A DNA stretch of 40,975 bases from Pseudolysinimonas_A sp039912695 (GTDB taxonomy: Bacteria; Actinomycetota; Actinomycetes; Actinomycetales; Microbacteriaceae): contig NZ_JBDSPJ010000005.1 in the NCBI RefSeq assembly GCF_039912695.1, forward strand, positions 1 to 40,975, written 5' to 3'. Shown here piece after piece: positions 1 through 7,439 of this stretch (within the stretch, counting starts at the first letter, position 1; each line of letters starts with the position of its first letter). The notes beneath the pieces are model-generated. The model did no database searches. It was not told the origin of the DNA and saw only the letters and a program-made list of their open reading frames with translations. The position numbers were made by a program, and so were the translations under genes.

Positions 1-369
1 TACGCCGGGTTCTGTCCGAATCCCGAAGGATTCGTGACGGCCATCTCTCTCGGGACTACGTTGCCGCAGCCCTCTTGCGGTCTACCCGACACCTCGGCGA
101 GCCGCGTCAACGGTGTCTGTCTGACCTTGCTCCGGACGAGGTTTACCTAGCGAGCCCGATCACTCGGGCCCCTGGTGGTCTCTTACACCACCGTTTCACC
201 CTTACCCCGGGACCGAAGTCCCGTGGCGGTCTGCTCTCTGTTGCACTTTCTCGCGGGTTGCCCCGGGTGGGTGTTACCCACCATCCTGCTCTGTGGAGCC
301 CGGACGTTCCTCGGCATCCCCTCGATCGAAACCGAGAGGATGACGCGACCGTCTGGCCGGCCCGTTTGC
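1..369 (-). ncRNA. rnpB: RNase P RNA (bacterial type A), 3' end cut by window edge
   Basis: This is the catalytic RNA of ribonuclease P, which matures tRNA 5' ends. Read on the minus strand, the region carries the conserved core GAGGAACGTCCGGGCTCC (about 316-299), then the GGGTAAGGGTGAAACGGTGG block (about 215-195). It also has GGTAAACC and AGACAGACACCG further on, and ends ACAGAACCCGGCGTA at position 1. The last few bases and the 3' strand of helix P1 lie outside the window. The 5' end is inferred from a TAGCCT -10 box at 376-381 and from the GGCCGGCC P1 strand near 365-355. It sits about 25 bp beyond the stop of the RNase HI gene on the same strand, so its promoter lies in the end of that gene. 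Confidence 0.95.
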
Positions 370-375
370 GTGCTC

Positions 376-381
376 AGGCTA
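376..381 (-). promoter_or_regulatory. Putative -10 box of rnpB
   Basis: TAGCCT on the minus strand, 6-7 nt before the inferred RNase P RNA 5' end. No good -35 box is visible at 17 bp. It lies between the rnpB 5' end and the rnhA-like stop codon. Confidence 0.4.
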
Positions 382-392
382 GCAAACCGGGC

Positions 393-827
393 TCACGGCG
401 TCTCGGGTCGCGCGAAGGACGCTTTTCTGTCCATCGATTCGTTGGCCATCTTGTCAGCGCGCGCGTTCTCCGCCCGCGGGATCCATTCGAACGACACCGG
501 AGTGCCCGAGAGCAGTTCCCGCGCCTCGGCAGCCAGATCAGCCATGCCGGGATGCTTGATCTTCCAGCGTCCGCTCATCTGCTCGACGACGAGCTTGGAG
601 TCCAAGCGGACGTGGAGTTCGGCATCCGGGTCGATCGCCATCGCACGCCGCACGCCCTCCAACATCCCGCTGTATTCGGCCACGTTGTTGGTCGCAATCC
701 CGACGTAGACGCCGAGCTCGGCAAGGATTTCACCGGTCGCGCCGTCGATGACGACCGATCCGCCGGCCGCGGGTCCGGGGTTGCCCCGCGAACCGCCGTC
801 GGCCTCGACGATCAGCAGGCGGGTCAC
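393..827 (-). CDS. rnhA: Ribonuclease HI family protein
   Basis: A 144-residue RNase HI, which cleaves the RNA strand of RNA:DNA hybrids in the cytoplasm. The fold's signature is seen at the N-terminus (EADGGSRGNPGPAAGG) and the four acidic metal ligands are D10, E51 (NNVAEYSG), D76 (LDSKLV) and D125 (ARADKMAN). I chose the GTG at 827, with AAGGTGAC about 7 nt upstream; the longer open frame upstream only translates a tandem repeat. From memory, the mycobacterial relative Rv2228c carries an extra C-terminal phosphatase domain, which is absent here. It follows the zinc-ribbon gene on the same strand, a pairing common in actinobacteria, and its ribosome-binding site lies inside an 18-bp repeat array. 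Confidence 0.93.
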   Translation of the reverse strand: MTRLLIVEADGGSRGNPGPAAGGSVVIDGATGEILAELGVYVGIATNNVAEYSGMLEGVRRAMAIDPDAELHVRLDSKLVVEQMSGRWKIKHPGMADLAAEARELLSGTPVSFEWIPRAENARADKMANESMDRKASFARPETP

Positions 828-838
828 AGCGTCACCTT

Positions 839-910
839 GTTCACAGCCCAGACTCCGTTCACAGGCCAGACTCCGTTCACAGGCCAGACCTTGTTCACAG
901 CCCCGACTCC
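839..910. repeat. Tandem repeat, four copies of 18 bp
   Basis: Four contiguous 18-bp units at 839-856, 857-874, 875-892 and 893-910 (plus-strand consensus GTTCACAGGCCAGACTCC), differing at only a few positions. The array begins inside the last codons of the zinc-ribbon gene, whose stop codon lies in it. It runs through the spacer to the Shine-Dalgarno region of the RNase HI gene. On the transcribed strand each unit holds a purine-rich GGAG or AAGG. Confidence 0.9.
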
Positions 911-1635
911 GACGTGCGCACCAGGATCGCGTTCGAGTCGGGGCACAGCAGCACATCGTCGGGCGCTGCCGCGCGCACGACATTCATGTCGGTTGAGTTG
1001 AGAGCCACCCCGCTCGCTCCCGAAACTCCGCCACGCAGGTGTGAAGCTCCGATTCCGTAGCGATCACGTTGCTTCTCGTAGAGCGCGAGCAGGTCGGCGG
1101 GTACCTTCGAGGCGACCGTCTGCCGGTTCGCGGCCGTGTGGGTGCGTTCGGATTCGAGGACCCCGAGCGCGGAGTCGCGTGCTGCTGTCGCCGCGGCAAG
1201 CGCCTCGTCGAGAGCGGTCAGATCGGATGCGGTCGTCGCGAGTGCCGACTCGCGCGCTTCCACGGTTTCCATGACCCCGAGTTCGATATCCTCCAGGTCG
1301 CTCTTGCGTCGGGCCAGCGCTTCGAGTTCCTGCTCGAGCGCCTGAACGTCTTTCACCGACGAACTGGTGCGCAACCTGTCGCCGTCGCGCGCGATGCGCG
1401 CATCGACAACGGCAACATCCGATTCGGTGCGCGAAAGTTCGAGCCGGATGTCTTCGACGGCGCCGAACTGCTCGGCGCGAAGCCGCTCCAGCCCGGAACG
1501 TTGTCCAGCGAGGGAGTCGACGACGTCGCGCTCCGGCAACTTCGCGATGCGATGCGCGAGCTGCTGCAGTTTGGTGTCGAGCTCCTGAAGGTCGAGCAAC
1601 AGCGCCTGATCTTCGGGACTGGCCTTGAGTGGCAC
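895..1635 (-). CDS. Coiled-coil protein with degenerate C4 zinc ribbon (CdsZ/Rv2229c-like)
   Basis: A 246-residue protein: residues 1-175 are Leu/Glu/Arg-rich heptads (long coiled coil), followed by a C-terminal ribbon domain about 195-240. The family is usually a small coiled-coil protein with a C4 zinc ribbon, next to rnhA and nif3 in actinobacteria; its job is poorly known. The ribbon backbone is recognisable (the NSTDMNVVRAA...DDVLLCPDSNAILVRT stretch), but only one cysteine remains. The first CxxC knuckle reads VSGAS and the second is CPDS, so metal binding is probably lost. GTG start at 1635 with GAAAGGAAA upstream. The C-terminal codons run into the 18-bp repeat. Confidence 0.85.
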   Translation of the reverse strand: MPLKASPEDQALLLDLQELDTKLQQLAHRIAKLPERDVVDSLAGQRSGLERLRAEQFGAVEDIRLELSRTESDVAVVDARIARDGDRLRTSSSVKDVQALEQELEALARRKSDLEDIELGVMETVEARESALATTASDLTALDEALAAATAARDSALGVLESERTHTAANRQTVASKVPADLLALYEKQRDRYGIGASHLRGGVSGASGVALNSTDMNVVRAAAPDDVLLCPDSNAILVRTSESGL

Positions 1636-1676
1636 GGATTTCCTTTCTCACGATCGCCGAGGCAATCGTGCCCTCG

Positions 1677-2555
1677 TCACACGATCGAAAAAGTCCACGG
1701 GTCGGTGCGCAACTCGCTCACCGTAATCTCGACACCCGGGAGCGCATGGCGCAACTGGGCGGCCGCGACGTCGAGCCACAGCCATTCGCTGGCCCAATGA
1801 GAGATGTCGATCAAGGCGGGCCCGCCGCCGACTCGACCGTTCTCGCTCGCCTCGGAAGCCGGATGATGCCGAAGATCGCTCGTGATGTACACGTCGGCGG
1901 CCATCACGTCGGCGAGAGCGAGGTAGGCGTCCCCCGCTCCTGCGCAGAGTGCCACCCGGCTGATCGGGCGGTCGTACTCTCCCGCGACTCGTACGCCCTG
2001 CGCCGTCGCCGGCAGCAGTTCAGCAAGACCACCGGCCAGGCGACCGAGAGTGGTCGGCTCCGCGAGGTCGCCCACCCGACCGATCCCGATCGTCGAATCG
2101 AATGCCGTGGGCACGAGCGGCCGAGTGTCGCGCAAACCAATCCGCTCGGCGAGCACCGCGGAGGTACCGCGTGCGACGACATCCGCGTTGGTGTGAGCCG
2201 CCAAGAGGGCGCAACCTGCCCGAATGAGCCGCGCGATGACCGCGCCCTTGTAGCCGGTCTCGGCGACCGTCGTCACCCCGCGCAGCAAAAGCGGATGGTG
2301 CACGAGCAGCAGATCGGCGTGCGCGGCTATGGCCTCATCGACGGTGTCCAGGACGGCATCGACGGCCAGATGGATGCGAGCGACGGGTGCGGCAAGATCG
2401 CCCGACAGCAGTCCGACTGCGTCCCACGACTCGGCACCCGACAGGGGCCAGAGCGCTTCGACGCACTCCGCAACCTCGGCCAGCGTCACGGCGGCCAGGG
2501 TCACGGCGGCCAGCTCCCCGGCGGCCGGAGTGCCGTCGTTCAGGGGCGCAGTCAC
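1677..2555 (-). CDS. Nif3-like dinuclear metal centre hexameric protein
   Basis: A 292-residue protein of the Nif3/YbgI/GTP cyclohydrolase 1 type 2-like family, cytoplasmic, of uncertain physiological role. Visible family motifs are WDAVGLLSGD, LLVHHPLLLRG (metal-binding His pair), LLAAHTNADV, CAGAGDAYL and a C-terminal ISHWASEWLWLDV. The GTG start at 2555 overlaps the permease stop by 4 nt (GTGA), which indicates translational coupling and supports this start. The first 25 residues contain an imperfect AAVTL duplication made by a 15-bp DNA repeat, so the true domain starts near residue 20. It is the middle member of the minus-strand run permease, nif3, zinc ribbon, rnhA. Confidence 0.92.
   Translation of the reverse strand: MTAPLNDGTPAAGELAAVTLAAVTLAEVAECVEALWPLSGAESWDAVGLLSGDLAAPVARIHLAVDAVLDTVDEAIAAHADLLLVHHPLLLRGVTTVAETGYKGAVIARLIRAGCALLAAHTNADVVARGTSAVLAERIGLRDTRPLVPTAFDSTIGIGRVGDLAEPTTLGRLAGGLAELLPATAQGVRVAGEYDRPISRVALCAGAGDAYLALADVMAADVYITSDLRHHPASEASENGRVGGGPALIDISHWASEWLWLDVAAAQLRHALPGVEITVSELRTDPWTFSIV
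2478..2522. repeat. 15-bp tandem repeat inside nif3-like N-terminus
   Basis: GGCCAGCGTCACGGC (2478-2492) is followed by a near copy, GGCCAGGGTCACGGC (2493-2507), and a decayed third unit (2508-2522). It is in frame and encodes repeated AAVTL-type residues near the protein's N-terminus. Confidence 0.75.
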
Positions 2556-5362
2556 GGCTCCGAGTCTACGAGGGGCTGCGACTGCCGGCGGATGGCCGGG
2601 ACGGCACTCACCAGCGGCAGAAGGATGCCGAGCACGAGTGCGACCAGCACACCAACGTCGCTGGTCAGAAGCGGATCGTTCGCACCGAGGCCCAGGAACG
2701 GCAGCAGGTAGCCCTGCCAGTCGAGACCGGGAAGAACCGCCGAGGTGAGGCCAAAGCCCACCACCGTGATCAGGATCAAGCCGATCAGGTTGCCCCAGCG
2801 CACGGCCGGGTAGATCCCGCCACGACGCAGCAACGAATCGGAGTGGAAACCGGCCGAGAATCGCGACCGGATCATCATCTCGGCGACGAAAATGCCCGCC
2901 CACGCAGCGACCGGAACGGCGATCGTGGTGGCGACATCCCGCACCAGTTCGCGGGCGTCGGTGACGAGGAACACCAGTCCCGCACCCATCGCGAGGACGA
3001 GGATTCCTGCCAGCACAGTCGTGAAGGACCGCCTGCCCCGAACCCCGAGCGACTGCAGCGCGAAACCGCCGGAGTAGATAGTCAGCACAACGCCCGACAG
3101 CAACCCGAGTGCGGTGGCAGCGAGCAGCGGTGCCGGGTACCACAGGGGCAGAAGGCTGGCGATCGCATGAACGGGGTTTGTAGCCAGGGCTTGCGCGAGT
3201 ACCGGGTCCGACGCGGCTAGCAACGCCCCCCAAGCGATCAGCAGGAAAGCCGGGAGCGTCGCGCCGAAAGTGGCCCAGAGCATCGTGGAACCGCCGTCGC
3301 TCCCCGCCCGCTGGTAACGCGCAACGTCGGCACTCGAGTGCACCCAGGCCAGGCCGACGAAACTGAAGACCAGAACGATTCCGCTGACCAACAGAATCCA
3401 CGGACCGTCAGCGATGTTTTGCGCGGCCGCGACGTTGAGGTGCGGGGAGGTGATCACGATCAGCCCAATGACGAGGAGGCCGGTCACGATGCTCAGGATG
3501 AGTTGCAGGCGCGCGATCAGCCCGTAGCCGAACACCGCGACCACGAATGCGATCAGGAACCCGGCTGCGAGCCCAACGAGAGTCCAGACCTGAGCTCCGA
3601 GACCGGCGTCGAGGCCCGCATCGACGAGAACGCTGGCCACGCCGGCGGACAGCATCCAAAGCAGTGCTCCACCCCAGAAGACACGAGAGACGAGCGCGAG
3701 AACCGCCGGGAGCGCGTTGCCGACCAAGCCGAAAGTGGCGCGCGAGACGATCATCGTCGGCTGACCGCTCCACTTGCCCGCGAGGGTCACCAGTCCGAGC
3801 GGGAGGAATGAGATCGCGACCCCGATCAGGATGGCGACCAGCGCCTGCCGCACGCTCATCCCCATGCCCAAGAGCACCGCGCCGATTGTCAGGCTGACCA
3901 CCGACGAGTTCGTGGCGAACCAGAGCCAGAACATCCGGGCAGCACGGCCCGCACGCAGATCGTGTGGAGTCGGCTCGACACCCGCGTGCTCGACCAGGAA
4001 AGCGGGATGGTGCTCAAGTTCCTCGTCGACCATGGCCGCTTCGTCATCGCCGAGCCTCAGGGTCGCGACCGGCTCCGACGGCGGCGCAACGATGCCGGCA
4101 GCACCCGTGGAGTCGACCGCGATCGGCGCGGAACCGAAGGCCCGATCGACGTCGTCGACGACATCGTCGTCCTCATCGGTGAAAGGTGTGGTCGGCATAC
4201 CGATTTCGGGGTCTGCGACGTTCGGACTAGGGAGGTCGTCGGGATGCGGCGCACCGAGTAAGGCCTCGAAGTCGGATGCGAGCGGGGCGAGTGCGCCCGT
4301 CCTGGTGCTTTCGTTCCCGTCGTCGCGAAGCCCGCTGTTGGGGAGATCCGGCTCGTACGGCGGCAGGGCGGCAGGCTCGATGCCGCGTGGCGGCGGAAGG
4401 TGGGCAAGATCGACGAGTGCGGCAGCGCCGGGCGGAGGGAGGTCAATCGGCGGGGTGAGGGGCGGAGTCCCGAATCCGGGATTCGGCGGCGGCGCATCGA
4501 ATACCTGGGCACCAGGCGGTGGCGGACTCGACTCGAGCGGGGTCGGCGTTGCCGGCTCAGGCATCCCGAAGGACGGCGGTTCGACCAGTGCTGGCGGGAG
4601 ATACGTCGGCGGGGGCGCTACCTCCCAGCTCGGCGGCAGTTCCTCGTCGTAGTCCGGCTCCGGTGGTGCAAACGACGACGGCTCGGGATCGGACGGCGGT
4701 TGCGGGAACGAGGGCGGCTCCGCAAACGAGGGCGGCTCCGAGAATGAGGGCGCTTCAGGCAACGTTTCGGGGGGCGGATCCGCAAACAACGGCGCTTCCG
4801 GCAACGGTTCGGAGGGGGTCGCGACTGGACCGGCCCCGAAGGGTCGGAACGGCGACGGAAACAACCGCTCCCCGTCCGGAGGAACGTGAGGTTCCGGCGG
4901 CACCATGGGAGGCGGCTGAATGTCGATCGGGGCAACCTGCACCGGGGCCGGAGGCGCGACCTGCGCGTCATCGGCGCGACGGCGCAGTTCGCTCTCCAAC
5001 CGCTCGATCGCGTCGAGCGTGGCACTCGACGATGGGTCGACCGTCGAGGGCAGCCCGGGCTCGGGTGGTGCGTCCGTGGCTGCCGGCATGTCCGGTCCCG
5101 CAGACGCCTCAGGTTCGGCAGCGAGCTCGGGCTCGGCCGGTGTCGCAGGTGTCGCAGATCGCTCAAGCGGCGGGGTCACCGTGATCGGGGCGGTATACGA
5201 CGAGACCTGCGCTGCCAGCACGTCGGCGAGGGCGTCATCGTCGAATGACGGCGGCGCTGCATTCGCCTCGGGAGGCGTGAACGTCGACCGGCGGCGCCCT
5301 TGGAACGCATCCGGATCGGGCTCGCCCGCCGGTCCGTCATTGCCCGGTGGTACGTCGGTCAT
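2552..5362 (-). CDS. NCS1-family nucleobase:cation permease with long Pro-rich N-terminal extension
   Basis: A 936-residue membrane protein. The C-terminal half (about residues 478-925) has some 12 hydrophobic segments and the look of a purine/cytosine NCS1 symporter: HDLRAGRAARMFWLWFATNSS, then SGQPTMIVSRATFGLVGNALPA, a SFVGLAWVHSSADVARYQR segment and a short cytoplasmic tail. The substrate cannot be read from sequence. The first 475 residues are predicted disordered, rich in Pro, Glu, Ser and Ala, with repeated EPPSF and PPPP motifs at about residues 190-330. NCS1 proteins are normally 450-550 residues with a short N-terminus. ATG at 5362 lies 6 nt behind a TACAAT box with no Shine-Dalgarno, so the mRNA is probably leaderless. 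It heads the minus-strand operon, with nif3 coupled behind it. Confidence 0.85.
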   Translation of the reverse strand: MTDVPPGNDGPAGEPDPDAFQGRRRSTFTPPEANAAPPSFDDDALADVLAAQVSSYTAPITVTPPLERSATPATPAEPELAAEPEASAGPDMPAATDAPPEPGLPSTVDPSSSATLDAIERLESELRRRADDAQVAPPAPVQVAPIDIQPPPMVPPEPHVPPDGERLFPSPFRPFGAGPVATPSEPLPEAPLFADPPPETLPEAPSFSEPPSFAEPPSFPQPPSDPEPSSFAPPEPDYDEELPPSWEVAPPPTYLPPALVEPPSFGMPEPATPTPLESSPPPPGAQVFDAPPPNPGFGTPPLTPPIDLPPPGAAALVDLAHLPPPRGIEPAALPPYEPDLPNSGLRDDGNESTRTGALAPLASDFEALLGAPHPDDLPSPNVADPEIGMPTTPFTDEDDDVVDDVDRAFGSAPIAVDSTGAAGIVAPPSEPVATLRLGDDEAAMVDEELEHHPAFLVEHAGVEPTPHDLRAGRAARMFWLWFATNSSVVSLTIGAVLLGMGMSVRQALVAILIGVAISFLPLGLVTLAGKWSGQPTMIVSRATFGLVGNALPAVLALVSRVFWGGALLWMLSAGVASVLVDAGLDAGLGAQVWTLVGLAAGFLIAFVVAVFGYGLIARLQLILSIVTGLLVIGLIVITSPHLNVAAAQNIADGPWILLVSGIVLVFSFVGLAWVHSSADVARYQRAGSDGGSTMLWATFGATLPAFLLIAWGALLAASDPVLAQALATNPVHAIASLLPLWYPAPLLAATALGLLSGVVLTIYSGGFALQSLGVRGRRSFTTVLAGILVLAMGAGLVFLVTDARELVRDVATTIAVPVAAWAGIFVAEMMIRSRFSAGFHSDSLLRRGGIYPAVRWGNLIGLILITVVGFGLTSAVLPGLDWQGYLLPFLGLGANDPLLTSDVGVLVALVLGILLPLVSAVPAIRRQSQPLVDSEP

Positions 5363-5368
5363 TCTCGG

Positions 5369-5374
5369 ATTGTA
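5369..5374 (-). promoter_or_regulatory. -10 box of leaderless permease transcript
   Basis: TACAAT on the minus strand, separated by six bases (5363-5368) from the ATG at 5362. Transcription would begin at or next to the start codon. It is the best -10 match in the kdp/permease divergent region. Confidence 0.6.
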
Positions 5375-5573
5375 GGGGCGGGCGACTTTTCGAGGCGGCG
5401 ACGGGCCGCAACTCCCGGCGCGAATCTGAGCAAAACTACGACGACCCCGGTCGGTGTGAGGGTTCCGCCGAGATCTGTCGTACCGGCGTAGGGATTCCGT
5501 CAGGATCCGGGTTGCCGGCTCGAGGCAGGCGTTCACTCGGTACGAGAACCCGTCTGACCAAGGGAGAAGCACC
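5375..5573. other. Divergent intergenic region, kdp leader
   Basis: About 200 bp between the permease promoter (minus) and the kdp genes (plus). It must hold the kdp promoter and probably KdpE sites. I find no convincing TTGACA/TANNNT pair on the plus strand (CAGGAT at 5501 is the nearest to the local -10 style). Short potential stems are present near 5491-5520. I compared it by eye with the c-di-AMP (ydaO) riboswitch consensus and did not see the conserved core. Confidence 0.3.
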
Positions 5574-5657
5574 GTGCTCGATGTCGTCTATGTCGGCGCG
5601 ATCTTGGCGCTCGTCGCGCTGATCGCTCTGATCGGCAAGGGCGTGCAGAGGCTGTGA
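5574..5657 (+). CDS. 27-residue hydrophobic small ORF upstream of kdpF
   Basis: GTG start at 5574 with a strong AGGGAGA Shine-Dalgarno 7 nt before it, stop TGA at 5655-5657. The peptide is one transmembrane helix with acidic Asp3 near the N-terminus and a basic tail (GKGVQRL). This matches KdpF in topology, but it lacks KdpF's terminal PERF. Third codon positions are 24/27 G or C, as in neighbouring genes. Its stop overlaps the GTG of kdpF by 4 nt, so translation is coupled. It is probably a small membrane subunit or assembly partner of the Kdp pump, or a leader peptide that sets kdp expression. The function is inference from position; I have not identified a named family. Confidence 0.65.
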   Translation: MLDVVYVGAILALVALIALIGKGVQRL

Positions 5658-5743
5658 TCGTGTTCGAGGTCATTGCCGTCGTGCTCGCCATCGCGGCAAT
5701 TGGGTATCTGGTTGTCGCGCTCGTGAAGCCGGAGCGTTTCTGA
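5654..5743 (+). CDS. kdpF: K+-transporting ATPase, KdpF subunit
   Basis: A 29-residue single-helix membrane peptide, the small stabilising subunit of the KdpFABC potassium pump. It has the family's typical form: a hydrophobic helix with GYLVVAL in the middle, ending in KPERF. GTG start at 5654 overlaps the upstream small ORF by 4 nt, and its stop shares bases with the kdpA ATG (TGATG at 5741-5745). Genes this short are often missed by automatic callers. Confidence 0.92.
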   Translation: MIVFEVIAVVLAIAAIGYLVVALVKPERF

Positions 5744-7437
5744 TGGGGAACGAGCTGACAGGCACAGAGATCTGGGTCTTCGTCGCGCAGTTGGCGACCC
5801 TCGCACTCGCGCTGGTCGTCATCCACCGTCCCCTGGGCGACCACCTCGCCCACGTCTACACGTCGGTGAAGGACAACGTTGTGGAGCGCGGGTTCTACCG
5901 CGCGATCGGGGTCGACTCGAAGTCTGAACAGACCTGGCCCGTTTACCTGCGCTCGCTCCTAGTCTTCTCAGCGCTGGGCATCCTCGCGGTCTACGGTCTC
6001 CAGCGTCTGCAGGAATTCCTGCCATATGCGCTCGGGCTGCCCGCGACCAGCGAGCCTCTCGCCTTCAACACCGCCATCTCGTTCGTGACGAACACGAACT
6101 GGCAGTCGTATTCACCCGACCAAACCCTCGGCTACACCGTTCAAATGGCGGGCCTCGCGGTACAGAACTTCCTGTCGGCTGCCGTCGGCCTCGCCGTCGC
6201 GATCACCGTCATCCGTGGGTTCGTCCGACGCTCGTCGGGGACACTTGGCAACTTCTGGGTTGATCTCACCCGCGGAACCCTGCGCATCCTTCTGCCCCTG
6301 TCGGTACTCGCCTCGGTCGTGCTGCTTGCAGGCGGCGTGATCCAAAACCTTTCCGGATTCCAGGATGTCGCGACGATCACCGGTGGAACCCAGACGATTC
6401 CCGGCGGACCGGTTGCAAGCCAGGAGGCCATCAAACTCCTCGGCACGAACGGCGGCGGCTTTTTCAACGCGAACTCGGCTCATCCCTTCGAGAACCCGAG
6501 CGCCTGGACGAGCCTGTTCGAGGTATTCCTGTTTCTCGCGATCCCGTTCTCGCTCCCGGCGACGTTCGGCCGGATGGTCGGCGACCGCAAGCAGGGCTAC
6601 GCGATCGTCGCGGTGATGGCAACGCTGTTCTTGGTGTCGGTGACTCTGATGACCCTCGCCGAGCTCAACGGCGCGGGAACCGCTCCACAACTCGCCGGCG
6701 GAGCCCTCGAAGGCAAAGAAGTGCGATTCGGAATCCCCGGCTCGACGATCTATGCCACCGCCACCACGCTCACGTCCACCGGGTCGGTCAACTCGATGCA
6801 CGACAGCTTCACGTCGCTGGGCGGCGGGATGGCGATGATCAACATGATGCTCGGCGAGGTCGCCCCCGGCGGCGTCGGGTCGGGTCTCTACGGGATGCTC
6901 GTGCTCGCGATCATCGCGGTGTTCATCGCCGGCCTCATGGTCGGTCGTACGCCGGAGTATCTGGGCAAGAAGATTGGCGCACGCGAGATGAAGCTCGCGA
7001 GCCTCTACATCTTGACCACGCCGATCATCGTGCTGGTGGGCGTCGCCCTGAGTTTCGCGATCCCGGCCGTGCGGGCGGACGTCGAAGCCACTTCGATCTG
7101 GAACCGCGGATTGCATGGTTTTGGGGAAGTGCTCTACGCGTTCACCTCCGCGGCGAACAACAACGGATCGGCCTTTGCAGGTCTGACGGCGAACACCCCG
7201 TGGTTCAACACAGCCCTCGGCGTTGCGATGATGCTCGGGCGTTTCCTGCCGATCGTTTTTGTCCTCGCGCTCGCCGGGTCGCTGGCCGCGCAGGACAAGG
7301 TGCCGGTCACGGCCGGAACGCTCCCCACTCACCGGCCCCAGTTCATTGGGCTGCTTCTTGGAACGTCTGTGGTCGTCACAGCGCTCACCTACTTCCCCGC
7401 GCTCGCGCTGGGACCCCTCGCGGAAGGGTTGCACTGA
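5743..7437 (+). CDS. kdpA: K+-transporting ATPase, KdpA potassium-channel subunit
   Basis: A 564-residue polytopic membrane protein that binds and conducts K+ in the KdpFABC complex, a relative of Trk/Ktr transporters. The four pore-loop motifs are visible: SFVTNTNWQSYS, GTNGGGFFNANSAHPFENP, TSLGGGMAMINMMLGE and FTSAANNNGSAFAGL. The length is normal for the family. ATG at 5743 overlaps the kdpF stop, and the next gene begins 3 nt after this stop. Confidence 0.98.
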   Translation: MGNELTGTEIWVFVAQLATLALALVVIHRPLGDHLAHVYTSVKDNVVERGFYRAIGVDSKSEQTWPVYLRSLLVFSALGILAVYGLQRLQEFLPYALGLPATSEPLAFNTAISFVTNTNWQSYSPDQTLGYTVQMAGLAVQNFLSAAVGLAVAITVIRGFVRRSSGTLGNFWVDLTRGTLRILLPLSVLASVVLLAGGVIQNLSGFQDVATITGGTQTIPGGPVASQEAIKLLGTNGGGFFNANSAHPFENPSAWTSLFEVFLFLAIPFSLPATFGRMVGDRKQGYAIVAVMATLFLVSVTLMTLAELNGAGTAPQLAGGALEGKEVRFGIPGSTIYATATTLTSTGSVNSMHDSFTSLGGGMAMINMMLGEVAPGGVGSGLYGMLVLAIIAVFIAGLMVGRTPEYLGKKIGAREMKLASLYILTTPIIVLVGVALSFAIPAVRADVEATSIWNRGLHGFGEVLYAFTSAANNNGSAFAGLTANTPWFNTALGVAMMLGRFLPIVFVLALAGSLAAQDKVPVTAGTLPTHRPQFIGLLLGTSVVVTALTYFPALALGPLAEGLH

Positions 7438-7439
7438 CC

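Noticed and set aside
839..910. Possible CRISPR-like array
   Set aside because: The units are contiguous with no spacers and only 18 bp long.
5363..5572. Permease N-terminus extended to 5572
   Set aside because: The extra 70 codons cover the promoter region, and a leaderless ATG at 5362 fits the TACAAT box.
5440..5573. c-di-AMP (ydaO) riboswitch before kdp
   Set aside because: Only short GC-rich similarities were found; the conserved core was not seen.
7200..7439. kdpB N-terminal extension inside kdpA
   Set aside because: It would overlap kdpA by over 200 bp in another frame; ATG 7440 gives the family start.
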